Made by a program: the position numbers and the translations under genes | Part shown: piece after piece, positions 1 through 7,623 of the stretch | How the letters are laid out: each line of letters starts with the position of its first letter | Position numbering within the stretch: position 1 is the stretch's first letter | The notes under the pieces: model-generated | The model's input: the letters and a program-made list of their open reading frames with translations, nothing else | Database searches by the model: none | Told to the model about the DNA's origin: nothing | Origin: an uncultured delta proteobacterium | Lineage (GTDB): Bacteria; Myxococcota_A; UBA9160; JAFDET01 | Reading direction: 5' to 3' | Length of the DNA stretch: 64,000 nt | Assembly (NCBI GenBank): GCA_947259215.1 | Contig: CAMYLJ010000009.1 | Coordinates: 24,471-88,470, forward strand

Positions 1-743
1 ACGTGGTGGCCCGCGCCATCGACATCGAGCTCAAGCGCTCCGGCGACGACTTCGTGCTGCTCGACATCAGCCACCAGGACGCCGCCTTCGTGCGCAACCG
101 CTTCCCGAACATCTTCCGCACCTGCCTGCGCCACGGGGTCGACATCACCCGCGAGCCGATCCCGGTGGTGCCCGCGGCGCACTACTGCTGCGGCGGCGTG
201 CGCTCGGACCTGCGCGGCGAGACCGACATCGCCAACCTGTTCGTGGCCGGGGAGGCCGCCTGCACCGGGCTCCACGGTGCGAACCGCCTGGCCTCCAACT
301 CGCTGCTGGAGGCGCTGGCCTTCGCCGACGCCGCGGCAAGCGAGAGCCTCGAGCGCCACGCGTCCATCGCGCCTCCGGAGGGCGCCCCCGCCTGGGAGGA
401 GGGCGAGGCCACCGAGAGCTCCGAGGCCGTCGTCATCACCCAGAACTGGGAAGAGATCCGCCGCTTCATGTGGAACTACGTCGGTATCGTGCGCAGTGAC
501 AAGCGCCTTGCCCGGGCGACCCACCGCATCGACCTCCTGCGCGAGGAGATCGCCGAGTACTACTGGAACTTCCGCCTCACGCCGGACCTGGTGGAGCTGC
601 GCAACCTGGCCCTGGTGGCGGAGCTGGTGATCCGCTGCGCGACCCTGCGCACCGAGAGCCGCGGCCTGCACTACAACCTGGACCACCCCCACCGCGACGA
701 TTCCAACTGGTCGCGGGACACCTTGCTGCGGCGGGAGAGCTGA
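1..743 (+). CDS. nadB: L-aspartate oxidase NadB, C-terminal part
   Basis: Truncated by the window edge; the FAD-binding N-terminus lies upstream. NadB oxidises L-aspartate to iminoaspartate, the first step of de novo NAD synthesis. What remains is the C-terminal half: a capping-domain stretch with the substrate-binding segment [10 protein letters not shown], then the flavoprotein block [17 protein letters not shown] typical of the NadB/SdhA family, followed by a helical C-terminal domain ending [13 protein letters not shown]. The conserved [10 protein letters not shown] block and lack of a quinone-enzyme linker favour NadB over fumarate reductase. It ends 9 bases before the convergent stop of the last gene of the exported-protein array. 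Confidence 0.93.
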   Translation, partial: VVARAIDIELKRSGDDFVLLDISHQDAAFVRNRFPNIFRTCLRHGVDITREPIPVVPAAHYCCGGVRSDLRGETDIANLFVAGEAACTGLHGANRLASNSLLEALAFADAAASESLERHASIAPPEGAPAWEEGEATESSEAVVITQNWEEIRRFMWNYVGIVRSDKRLARATHRIDLLREEIAEYYWNFRLTPDLVELRNLALVAELVIRCATLRTESRGLHYNLDHPHRDDSNWSRDTLLRRES

Positions 744-752
744 GCCGGGGGC

Positions 753-1142
753 TCAGGGCAGCGACGTCGCCAGGAAGTCGATGCGCCAGCCGGCGCTGCA
801 CTTGTTGGCCGCCGCGCAGGCGAGCGCCACGCTGCGGAGCGCGACGCTGCAGAGGGCGCGACCGCTACGGGCGGTCACGAGCTGCGGCCCGCCCCCGTTC
901 AGCGACACCGTCACCGGGTCGCGGCCGGCGGTCACGCTGACGCAGGCGGCCGGCGGGGCCGGGGTCGCGCCCCGGCCCTCGAAGACCGCGGTCGCCGCCA
1001 CGCCGAGCTGGACCTCGGCCGGGCCCCCGACCGTGCGCGGGCCCGGGGCCAGCTCGGCGACGCCGCCCTTGCCGGCGGCAGCCGGGGACGGGGCCAGCAG
1101 CACGGCCAGCACGAGTCCGGTGGCGAAGCCCCGGCCGCTCAC
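753..1142 (-). CDS. Tandem exported four-Cys protein, array member 7 (last)
   Basis: No recognised family. A 129-residue protein with a signal peptide (hydrophobic FATGLVLAVLLAP, Ala-rich cleavage site about residue 23) and a mature start GKGG. It shares the array plan: a mid-protein TVGGPA segment, Cys in CVSV, Cys in ALC, then C-x5-C-x3-W-R-I-D near the C-terminus, followed by a seven-residue tail. The start is GTG, overlapping the stop of member 6 by 4 bases (GTGA), which implies translational coupling. Export is inferred from the signal peptide. Four conserved cysteines suggest two disulfides in the periplasm or outside the cell. The function is unknown. Confidence 0.78.
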   Translation of the reverse strand: MSGRGFATGLVLAVLLAPSPAAAGKGGVAELAPGPRTVGGPAEVQLGVAATAVFEGRGATPAPPAACVSVTAGRDPVTVSLNGGGPQLVTARSGRALCSVALRSVALACAAANKCSAGWRIDFLATSLP

Positions 1143-1513
1143 AGGAGATCCACCCGCACCGTGGCGCTGCAGCGCGAGGTCTGGCAGGCCAGGGCTGCGA
1201 ACCCCGCGTCGTTGCAGACGACGAGCGTCTCGCCGGGCAGCACGCTGGCCGCCTCGCCGTCCACGTCCACGTCCACCACCTCCTTGCGGCTGGTGTTGGT
1301 GACGCTGACGCAGACGTTTGCGGACGCCGACTCGACGATCTCCCAGACCGTCCGCTGGGTTGCGTCGGGCAGCTCCACCGCGAACGGGCCGGCGATGGTC
1401 CCGCCGCCCGCGCCGGGCGCGGTCTTGTTTTTCTTCTTGGCGCCGGCCGGCAGGGCGAGGAGCACCGCCGCCGCGACCATGGCCACGAACGTTCGCGTGC
1501 CGCGCCGCCTCAC
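1139..1513 (-). CDS. Tandem exported four-Cys protein, array member 6
   Basis: A 124-residue paralogue of its neighbours. The start is the GTG at 1513 that overlaps the previous stop (GTGA), because the signal peptide (RRRGTRTFVAMVAAAVLLALPAGA) begins right there; an upstream in-frame extension would read through the neighbouring gene. The mature protein begins AKKKNK, a Lys-rich start seen in most members. Later blocks are GTIAGP, CVSVTNT, VVC, then C-x4-C-x3-VRVD. Here the Trp of the WRVD motif is replaced by Val, the only member to lose it. No enzyme motif is visible. The function is unknown. Confidence 0.78.
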   Translation of the reverse strand: MRRRGTRTFVAMVAAAVLLALPAGAKKKNKTAPGAGGGTIAGPFAVELPDATQRTVWEIVESASANVCVSVTNTSRKEVVDVDVDGEAASVLPGETLVVCNDAGFAALACQTSRCSATVRVDLL

Positions 1514-1923
1514 GGGAGCGCCTCCAGCGAGTCGACGCGCCAGGCGACGGAGCAGTTGCCGTTGCCCAGGCACAGCAGCTTCAGCAGATCGAGGGAGCCG
1601 CACACCACGCGCGTGGTCCCGGAATCGACCGTGACCGCCACCACCGGCCCCGTCGGCGAGGACTCGCCGGTCAGGCTGACCGCGGCCGCGCCGGTGTTGG
1701 CCACGGTGCTGCACACGCGGCGGTTGCCGTCGAGCGACGCCCAGTAGACCACGTCCCCGTCGCTGGCCTTGAATCTCTGGGACAGGGGGCCGCCCTCGGT
1801 GCTGCCCGTTGCGACCGGCGGCTGGGCGCCCTTCTTCTTCTTGGCGTCGGCCGGAGCCGGCGCCCAGAGCAGGAGCGCCACGCCGCAGGCGGCGGCCGCG
1901 AAGCCCGTCAGGGCGCGCCTCAC
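1510..1923 (-). CDS. Tandem exported four-Cys protein, array member 5
   Basis: A 137-residue member. The GTG start at 1923 overlaps the preceding stop by 4 bases. The signal peptide is RRALTGF followed by an Ala/Leu-rich core ending PADA, and the mature protein starts with Lys-rich KKKKGA. Shared blocks are STEGGP, VCSTVANTG, VVC, then C-x5-C-x3-WRVD, followed by a short tail SLEALP. It is the longest member because of a longer tail and an expanded middle. Overall identity with neighbours is low by eye; the plan, cysteine spacing and WRVD end are what unite them. The function is unknown. Confidence 0.78.
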   Translation of the reverse strand: MRRALTGFAAAACGVALLLWAPAPADAKKKKGAQPPVATGSTEGGPLSQRFKASDGDVVYWASLDGNRRVCSTVANTGAAAVSLTGESSPTGPVVAVTVDSGTTRVVCGSLDLLKLLCLGNGNCSVAWRVDSLEALP

Positions 1924-2312
1924 CGGTCCACCCTCCAGGAAAGGAAGCAGGTGCGCTTCGGCGGCGCGAAGCACGCGAACGCCACCTCCTCCACGGCGTC
2001 GCGGCAGAGCGTCACCGCCTGGCGCGCGACGATCGTGACCGCGGTCTCGACGGCGCCGGTCTGGGTGAACTCGAGCTCCACCTCGGCGTTGCCGTTGCTC
2101 ACGCTGACGCAGACCTTCTCAGGCGTCTGGCTCTTCCAGACCTCGCGCTCCTCGTCGCGCAGGTCGAGGAGCGCAGGGCCGCCCACGGTGTGCCCGGTGA
2201 CGGGCAGGATCTGGACGCCGCCCTTGCCCTTGCCCGTCGCGGGCCCCGCCCCGGCGAGGACGAGCCCGGCCAGGAGCGGAGCCAGCAGGCCGCGCGCGAG
2301 CCGCGCCCTCAT
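1920..2312 (-). CDS. Tandem exported four-Cys protein, array member 4
   Basis: A 130-residue member with an ATG start at 2312 that overlaps the preceding stop (ATGA). The signal peptide (RARLARGLLAPLLAGLVLAGAGPATG) is followed by GKGKGG. Shared blocks are HTVGGPA, KVCVSVSN, TLC, C-x7-C-x3-WRVD; the x7 spacing between the third and fourth Cys is the widest of the array. The protein ends one residue after WRVD. The middle is unusually acidic (DEEREVW, EVELEF), unlike the more neutral siblings. No catalytic motif is visible and the function is unknown. Confidence 0.78.
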   Translation of the reverse strand: MRARLARGLLAPLLAGLVLAGAGPATGKGKGGVQILPVTGHTVGGPALLDLRDEEREVWKSQTPEKVCVSVSNGNAEVELEFTQTGAVETAVTIVARQAVTLCRDAVEEVAFACFAPPKRTCFLSWRVDR

Positions 2313-2701
2313 CGCCGGTCCACCCGCCAGCGCCCGAGGCAGCCGGCGGACGACGGGCACGTGAGCTGAACCCGGTCCGCCGTCCCGCAGACCGCCTCGG
2401 TGGTGCCGGGCTGCACCCGGTGAAAGATCACGAGCGCCGATGCGGCGTACAGCTCGACGCTGATCGGACCGGCACCGACTGCGAGGGTGATGCAGAGGGC
2501 GATCGCCTCGTTCGCGTCGAGGATGCCCGCCAGCCCGCCGGCCGCGATGGCCTGCTCCGCCGCGCCGCCTATGGTGCGCGACGACTCGGGCAGCTCCTGG
2601 ACCGAGGGGCCCTTCTTCTTGCCGGCGGCGGGTCCCGGCGTCAGGCAGAGCGCCGTCCCCAGCGCGAGAATGGCGACCGCGAACCGTCGCGCGCTCCTCA
2701 T
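2309..2701 (-). CDS. Tandem exported four-Cys protein, array member 3
   Basis: A 130-residue member with an ATG start at 2701 overlapping the preceding stop by 4 bases. The signal peptide RSARRFAVAILALGTALCLTP is followed by the mature start GKKKGP. Shared blocks are RTIGGA, ALCITLAVG, AVC, then C-x5-C-x3-WRVD and two final arginines. An extra Cys in the hydrophobic core of the signal peptide is not in a convincing lipobox, so soluble export is more likely than lipidation. The function is unknown. Confidence 0.78.
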   Translation of the reverse strand: MRSARRFAVAILALGTALCLTPGPAAGKKKGPSVQELPESSRTIGGAAEQAIAAGGLAGILDANEAIALCITLAVGAGPISVELYAASALVIFHRVQPGTTEAVCGTADRVQLTCPSSAGCLGRWRVDRR

Positions 2702-3087
2702 GGCGCGTCCCCGCGCCAGGAGAACGGGCAATCGCCGATCCCGGCGCAGATGGCGCGCACGGAGTCGCCGTCGGCGCACACGGTCTTCGGGATGCCCGGC
2801 CAAACGAACATGTCGCCCCCGAGGCTGACGCCGTCCAGGATGGCGATGCGCAGCAGGCCCGGGCCCGCGTTGGCGGCGGTGAGGCACAACCTGAAGACGT
2901 CGGCCGAGCTCAGCAAGGTGACGGAGGCGCCGTCGGACAGGGCGACGCTGGAGGGCCCCGCCAGGGTGGAGCCGCCGAGGGCCAGGGGCGGCGGCTGCCT
3001 GGGCTTGTTCTTCTTGGCCTGGGCCGTCGAGAAGCCGGAGAACCCGTAGAGAACCACCACGAGCGAAGCGGCGAGGAGGATCCGCAT
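2698..3087 (-). CDS. Tandem exported four-Cys protein, array member 2
   Basis: A 129-residue member with an ATG start at 3087, four bases after the stop of member 1 (the only junction in the array that is a gap instead of an overlap). The signal peptide RILLAASLVVVLYGF ends near AQA, and the mature protein starts KKNKPR. Shared blocks are STLAGP, LCLTAANAG, TVC, then C-x5-C-x3-WRGD. The terminal motif is WRGD instead of WRVD. RGD can be an integrin-type adhesion motif in other settings, but here it is more simply a one-residue variant. The function is unknown. Confidence 0.78.
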   Translation of the reverse strand: MRILLAASLVVVLYGFSGFSTAQAKKNKPRQPPPLALGGSTLAGPSSVALSDGASVTLLSSADVFRLCLTAANAGPGLLRIAILDGVSLGGDMFVWPGIPKTVCADGDSVRAICAGIGDCPFSWRGDAP

Positions 3088-3091
3088 CGCG

Positions 3092-3469
3092 CTAGAAGCC
3101 GTCCACGCGCCAGGCGCTGCGACAGCTGGTTCCGGGACACGAGAGCGTGACCAGCACGGCCAGCGGAACGCACACGCTCGACACGAGATCGCGCGGGATC
3201 GCGAACTGCTCGATGCCGGAGCCGGTGTCGATCACCACCGACACGTCGTCGCGAGACAGCACCGTCACGCACACGCCCCGGGCGTCGTTGGCCTGGTAGA
3301 CGTCGGTGATGCCGGTGATGCCGGTCGAGATCTCGGCGCTGGCGGGACCTGCCAGGGATCTGCCGGTGGCCGGGAGCTCCGGCATCTTGCCCTTCCTGCC
3401 CGCCGCCGGATCCGAGGGTGCGACCGCGAGCAGGCCCGCGACCGCGATCGCCGCACCGTGCTTGAGCAC
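3092..3469 (-). CDS. Tandem exported four-Cys protein, array member 1 (first)
   Basis: First gene of the seven-gene array, 125 residues. The GTG start at 3469 has a GGAGG ribosome site 9 bases upstream (3479-3483), and a promoter with TATAAT lies just before it. The signal peptide LKHGAAIAVAGLLAVAPSDPAA is followed by GRKGKM. Shared blocks are RSLAGPAS, VCVTVLS, SVC, then C-x4-C-x3-WRVD-GF. It runs divergently from the lipoprotein gene at 3593. The array is probably one transcription unit, since only this member has its own ribosome site in non-coding DNA. The function is unknown. Confidence 0.8.
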   Translation of the reverse strand: MLKHGAAIAVAGLLAVAPSDPAAGRKGKMPELPATGRSLAGPASAEISTGITGITDVYQANDARGVCVTVLSRDDVSVVIDTGSGIEQFAIPRDLVSSVCVPLAVLVTLSCPGTSCRSAWRVDGF

Positions 3470-3490
3470 CCTCTAGAACCTCCGTGCGGG

Positions 3491-3521
3491 ATTATACACC
3501 CAACTCGGCAGTTCGCCTCAA
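3491..3521 (-). promoter_or_regulatory. Sigma-70-type promoter for the exported-protein array
   Basis: On the minus strand a perfect TATAAT (3491-3496) is preceded, after a 19-base spacer, by TTGAGG (3516-3521, four of six consensus bases). The -10 lies about 22 bases before the GTG start of array member 1, giving a very short 5' leader that begins next to its GGAGG site. The spacer is slightly long, so the -35 is less certain than the -10. A TTGACG at 3558-3563 on the plus strand could serve the divergent lipoprotein gene, but its -10 is poor. Confidence 0.6.
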
Positions 3522-3592
3522 GAGTTGCCGGAAAATGTGCGCCTTTTCCGAACGCCCTTGACGCAGCAGACCCCCCGCGGTTCTCTGGGGTC

Positions 3593-5407
3593 GTGCGCGC
3601 CCCCCTGCACGCCCGGCGGCTGATCTGCGCCGCGCTCGTCGTAGCTGCGGTGGGGTGTGCGACGGAGCCCAAGACGGTGGCGCTGGTGCCGGTGAAGCCG
3701 GAGCCCACCGAGCGCGACGTCGAGCTCTTCGTGCAGCGCCGCCTCTCCGACGCCCGGGCCTTCCGCGAGCAGGGACGCCTGGAGGCCGGCGAGCGGGCGG
3801 CGCGCCGCGCGGTGGAGGTGGCGCCCGAGGACGCGCGCGCCCAGCGTCTGCTGGCCCGCATCCTGGAGGACCAGGGCCGCGCGTCCCAGGCCCGGGAGCA
3901 CTGGGCCACGGCCGACGCCCTCGATCCCCCGCCCCCGCCCCCTTCCGACCGCCCCCTGCCCGTCGAGTCCGAGGGCCTGGTGGTGCTGCTGGTGGATCAG
4001 GCGGACCCCGGAGACGGTCATGGCGCGCGCGCCCGGCGGCCGGACCCGCAGGTGGAGGAGACCATCCTCACCGGACGTCTGGGCGCGCGCCTGCCGCTGG
4101 CGGAGGTGGTGCGCGCGGACCCGGCGAGCGTCGCCGAGGCGCGCGCCGAGCTGAGCGACCGCGGGGCGCGGGCGGCCATCTCCCTGCGCACGGACCGGGG
4201 CTTCTGCGGCTACTCGCGCAAGGACGGCAACTTCGGCGTGGCCTGGCTGCGCGTGGCGAGCGCCACGCCCACGGCGATGGTGGAGCCGCCCACCACCGTG
4301 CGCGAGGTGATCGTGGATCCTCCGAGCGGCGACGCCTGTCTGCGACTCGTGATGGCCCGCGCTCTCGAGCGGGTGCTGCTCGAGACCGACGTGGTCCGGG
4401 TCGTGGAGGAGTCTGCGACCTCGGGCGAGTGGCCTGCGCCGGCCCTGCGGGCGCTCTTCCCCGGAATCGGGCGGCGGGTGGCGGTCGAGATCGAGCGCGG
4501 CCGGGCGCGCCTGGCCACGGGGCGGGTGTCGGAGGCCGGGGATTCGTTCCGCGCGGCCCTGCTGATCGACCCCGAGCACCCGGACGCGCTGGCGTACCTG
4601 CGCGAGGCCGAGGAGACCCTGGCCATCGCCCGGGCCCTCGACCCCGAGGGCGCGACCGGCGGGGAGGTCGGAAACCTGGCCTTCACCCTCACCGACGCGG
4701 AACGCAACATCGCCGAGGCGCTCCTCGCCGAAGAACGGCGCCGGCGCGACGAGCTGCTGGCGGCGCTGGTGATCTCCGAGGTGGAGGAGCGCCCGCCGCC
4801 GCCGGAAGCGGTGGCGACCCTGCGACCGGTGGCGCTCGCCGAGCCGCCCGCCCCGGGCCCGCGTCTGGCGCGCACCGCCAACGAAGGCGCCGTCGAGGCG
4901 CGCGCGCTCTACGCCGACGACGGCGCGGTGCTCACGACCTACTACTTCGCGGTCGGCAGCCGGGATCCCCTCCTGCGCGAGGAGGACACGTCGGGCGACG
5001 GCCAGCCGGACCGCTGGATCGCCTACCGGGAGGGGCTGCGCAACGCCCTCTTCGAGGACCGCAACGGCAACGGCCAGCCCGACGTGGTGGTGCGCTTCGA
5101 CGCCGAGGGCCGCGTCGCGGCGATCGAGCTCGACGCCAACGACGACCGCCGGCCCGAGCGGGTCTTCCGCTACGCCGACGGCGCGCTGGCGTCCGAGGCG
5201 CGCGACACCGACGGCGACGGCGACCTGGATCGCTTCGAGACCCTCGACGCCGAGGGGCGCGTGGTCCAGCGCGAAGAGGACCTGAACGGCGACGGGCGCA
5301 TCGACGTCCGCAGCAGCTACCGCGACGGCAAGCTCGTCTCCCGCGAGATCGAGGATCCGCGGGTGGTGGAGCAGCTGCTGAAGGACTCCGAGGAGCCGCG
5401 CGGCTGA
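3593..5407 (+). CDS. TPR-like lipoprotein with C-terminal Asp/Gly repeats
   Basis: About 604 residues. The start is taken at GTG 3593 because a lipoprotein signal follows at once (HARRLICAALVVAAVGC, lipid Cys at residue 22); the longer reading frame from 3458 runs through the divergent promoter. Residues 35-110 are a helical TPR-like segment. The central part has no recognised domain. About residues 320-360 resemble another TPR pair. The C-terminus from about 464 to 575 carries five spaced repeats of the type D-x-[SND]-G-[DN]-G-x-[PLI]-D (DTSGDGQPD, DRNGNGQPD, a degenerate DANDDRRPE, DTDGDGDLD, DLNGDGRID), like calcium-binding Asp-rich loops. It is probably an outer-membrane-anchored periplasmic scaffold; Ca binding is inference. 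Confidence 0.8.
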   Translation: MRAPLHARRLICAALVVAAVGCATEPKTVALVPVKPEPTERDVELFVQRRLSDARAFREQGRLEAGERAARRAVEVAPEDARAQRLLARILEDQGRASQAREHWATADALDPPPPPPSDRPLPVESEGLVVLLVDQADPGDGHGARARRPDPQVEETILTGRLGARLPLAEVVRADPASVAEARAELSDRGARAAISLRTDRGFCGYSRKDGNFGVAWLRVASATPTAMVEPPTTVREVIVDPPSGDACLRLVMARALERVLLETDVVRVVEESATSGEWPAPALRALFPGIGRRVAVEIERGRARLATGRVSEAGDSFRAALLIDPEHPDALAYLREAEETLAIARALDPEGATGGEVGNLAFTLTDAERNIAEALLAEERRRRDELLAALVISEVEERPPPPEAVATLRPVALAEPPAPGPRLARTANEGAVEARALYADDGAVLTTYYFAVGSRDPLLREEDTSGDGQPDRWIAYREGLRNALFEDRNGNGQPDVVVRFDAEGRVAAIELDANDDRRPERVFRYADGALASEARDTDGDGDLDRFETLDAEGRVVQREEDLNGDGRIDVRSSYRDGKLVSREIEDPRVVEQLLKDSEEPRG

Positions 5408-5419
5408 GACGCGCCGCGC

Positions 5420-6193
5420 TCACTCGGGGGTCACGTAGGCGCCGCTGATCCCGCCGTCCACCAGGAAGGTGGTGCCGTTCACGTAGGCGGCGTCGTCCGA
5501 TGCCAGGAAGAGCGCCGCCCGCGCCACTTCGTGGGCCTCGGCCAGCCGGCCCATGGGCACGTGCACCAGCCGTCGCGCGCGCGCCGCGGGATCCGCCAGC
5601 AGCTCCTCGAGCAGCGGCGTGTTCACGGGGCCGGGGCAGAGCGCGTTGGCGCGGATGCCGCGCCGGGCGTAGCTGACTGCCACCTCGCGAGTCAGCGCCA
5701 GCACGCCGCCCTTGCTGGCGGTGTAGGCGATCTGCGGCGTCGCGGCGCCCATGACCGCGACGAAGGAGGCGGTGTTCACGATGGCGCCGCCGCCCGCTCG
5801 CAAGAGCGCCGGGATCCCGTGTTTGCAGCCCAGGAAGACGCCCTTCAGGTTGACCGCGACGACGCGGTCCCAGACGTCCTCGGGCGTCTCCACCGGGTCC
5901 GTGTCGTCGCCGGGGAAGATGCCCGCGTTGTTGAAGACGACGTGGAGGGCGCCGTAGCGCTCTTCGGCGTGGGCCACCGCGGCCGCCACGGACTCCGAGC
6001 GGGTCACGTCCGTCGCCGCGAAGGAGGCGCCGCCGCCCGCGCCCTCGATCGCCGCCACCGTCGCGCGGCCGGCCTCCTCGGACACGTCGGCCACGACGAC
6101 CCGGGCGCCTTCCGCAGCGAAGAGCTCCGCCGCCTGGCGCCCGATGCCACTGGCGGCGCCGGTGATGAGTGCCGTCCTGCCGTCTAGCCGCAA
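5420..6193 (-). CDS. SDR-family oxidoreductase
   Basis: Classical short-chain dehydrogenase/reductase of 257 residues. It shows the Rossmann nucleotide motif TGAASGIG (residues 11-18), NNAG about residue 87 and the active-site Y-x-x-x-K in YTASKGG, with a C-terminal block ending FLVDGGISGAY as usual for the family. The start is taken at TTG 6193 because a GGAGG ribosome site sits 6 bases upstream; a longer GTG start at 6211 lacks one and would place that site inside the gene. Cofactor is NAD(P)H by family. The substrate cannot be read from sequence. It is the last gene of the long minus-strand run and converges on the lipoprotein gene. Confidence 0.88.
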   Translation of the reverse strand: MRLDGRTALITGAASGIGRQAAELFAAEGARVVVADVSEEAGRATVAAIEGAGGGASFAATDVTRSESVAAAVAHAEERYGALHVVFNNAGIFPGDDTDPVETPEDVWDRVVAVNLKGVFLGCKHGIPALLRAGGGAIVNTASFVAVMGAATPQIAYTASKGGVLALTREVAVSYARRGIRANALCPGPVNTPLLEELLADPAARARRLVHVPMGRLAEAHEVARAALFLASDDAAYVNGTTFLVDGGISGAYVTPE

Positions 6194-6226
6194 GGCCTGC
6201 CTCCGGAGCACCGGAGGCTAGCAGGC

Positions 6227-7465
6227 TCAGGAGCCCGCGCTGACCAGGCCGCGCTCGATCAGACCCAGCAGCGCCCGCAGGATGGTGTGGTCCTCTTCCG
6301 GGATTACGTCGATCGCGCCGCGCACGCTGAAACCGGCGACGGCCAGGTCGAGCACCGCCTCCTCGGTCTTCGAGAGCGGCTCGCCGTCGCGCGCCCCGCC
6401 CGTCGCGTGGAGATCGTCGTCCAGCGACATCGGGAGCGGGTCGAGGCGCTTCGCCTCGTCGAACTGACGGGCGGCGTCGATCAGCAGCGGCTCGAGCGGC
6501 ATCGCATCGCCCACGCGATCGACGTCGTCCACCTCGGCGTGGAACGTGAAGCTGCCCGTCTCCCATCCCAACATCCGCGCCAGCGCCTTGCCGCCGGCGA
6601 CCCGGCCCGCGCGCGCGCCGACCAGCAGCCCGCCCTCGAAGGCGACCCGGCCCTCCTCCCGATCGTGCTCCACCGCCAGGGTGCCCTTGGGCGAGGCGTT
6701 GGCGAAGCTCTGGAGGAGCCCCGGAAAGCCGACCTCCTCCAGCGGACCCGAGATGCCCGCGAGCTTGCGCGCGTGGCCCAGGGAGTGCAGGTCGTCGACG
6801 AAGAGCATCACGTCGGGGCGCGCGGCCTCGCGCTCGGTGAACGCCACGGCGAGCGACGGGACGCCCCCCTTGCTGTCCACGTGGCGGACCACGCTGCCCT
6901 CGACCTCGAGCTCCTGGCCGGTGATCGGGTGCACCAGCTTGAGCTGCACGAGCTCGCCGACGGGAACCAGCGGGACCCCGTCCATGCTCACCAGCACGCC
7001 GCTGTGGGAGAGGTCGCGGGTCCGCACCGCCAGGCTGGCGTCCGAGCTGGAGAGGTTGCCCACCACGCGCGCCTCGGCCCGCGGCGCGCGGCGGCGCTCC
7101 CCGGGCTGCTGGCCGCCCGCGGGCCCCGGGCTCTGACCTGCGATGGGCTCGAGCTTGGCGCGCAGGGCGGTCGGCGACACCAGCAGCTGCACCGCCACGC
7201 CGGGCGTGCCGCCGGCGCGCGCCAGCTCGGCGCCGACGACGGACACCACCTCGCCGGGAAAGCGCAGCGAGGTCGAGGCGAAGGCGAGCTCGAGCTCCAC
7301 GTCCACCTCCTGGCGCAGCTCGAGGCTCTCGCGGGTGGCCAGGAACAGGCCGCCCTTCACCAGGTTGGTCTGGTACTCGCCCCGGAACTCCTCCAGGGTC
7401 TCGAAGCGCACCCGGAGCGTCGGGCGCACGCCCGGAAGCGAATCCACCTGCTGGCCTCGTCGCAT
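6227..7465 (-). CDS. PilZ-PilZ-DUF4388 protein
   Basis: A 412-residue cytoplasmic protein of a type common in Myxococcota and relatives. Residues about 12-105 form a divergent PilZ-like domain with a NLVKGGLFLAT block. Residues about 125-235 form a second PilZ domain that keeps both c-di-GMP contacts: R-x-x-x-R in ERRRAPR and D-x-S-x-x-G in DLSHSG. Residues about 240-345 match DUF4388 (LLQSFANASPKGTLAV ... GGLLVGARAG ... MLGWETGSF). A helical tail follows. The ATG at 7465 is preferred over in-frame starts further out, which lack a ribosome site. Probable role: a c-di-GMP-responsive regulator or adaptor; the partner is unknown. Confidence 0.85.
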   Translation of the reverse strand: MRRGQQVDSLPGVRPTLRVRFETLEEFRGEYQTNLVKGGLFLATRESLELRQEVDVELELAFASTSLRFPGEVVSVVGAELARAGGTPGVAVQLLVSPTALRAKLEPIAGQSPGPAGGQQPGERRRAPRAEARVVGNLSSSDASLAVRTRDLSHSGVLVSMDGVPLVPVGELVQLKLVHPITGQELEVEGSVVRHVDSKGGVPSLAVAFTEREAARPDVMLFVDDLHSLGHARKLAGISGPLEEVGFPGLLQSFANASPKGTLAVEHDREEGRVAFEGGLLVGARAGRVAGGKALARMLGWETGSFTFHAEVDDVDRVGDAMPLEPLLIDAARQFDEAKRLDPLPMSLDDDLHATGGARDGEPLSKTEEAVLDLAVAGFSVRGAIDVIPEEDHTILRALLGLIERGLVSAGS

Positions 7466-7571
7466 GGGCGAGTCCTGCCTCCCCGCCGGGCTTATCGACC
7501 GTTCGATCGCCGCAGTGAAGGGCACGCTGAAGCGCGTGGAGCGCGAGCCGACAAGCGCGCTTGCAGCGTTC

Positions 7572-7623
7572 GCTGCCGCCTTGGGCCGCTCTAGCTGCCG
7601 CCTTGGGCCGCTCTAGCTGCCGC
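7572..7623. repeat. 22-bp tandem duplication at a gene end
   Basis: Two perfect head-to-tail copies of a 22-base unit (7572-7593 and 7594-7615), followed by the first 8 bases of a third. The unit contains ctcta, so the stop codon of the amidotransferase gene (7613-7615) is present twice. Because 22 is not a multiple of 3, the duplication sits just outside the reading frame. It looks like a replication-slippage event. Confidence 0.9.
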
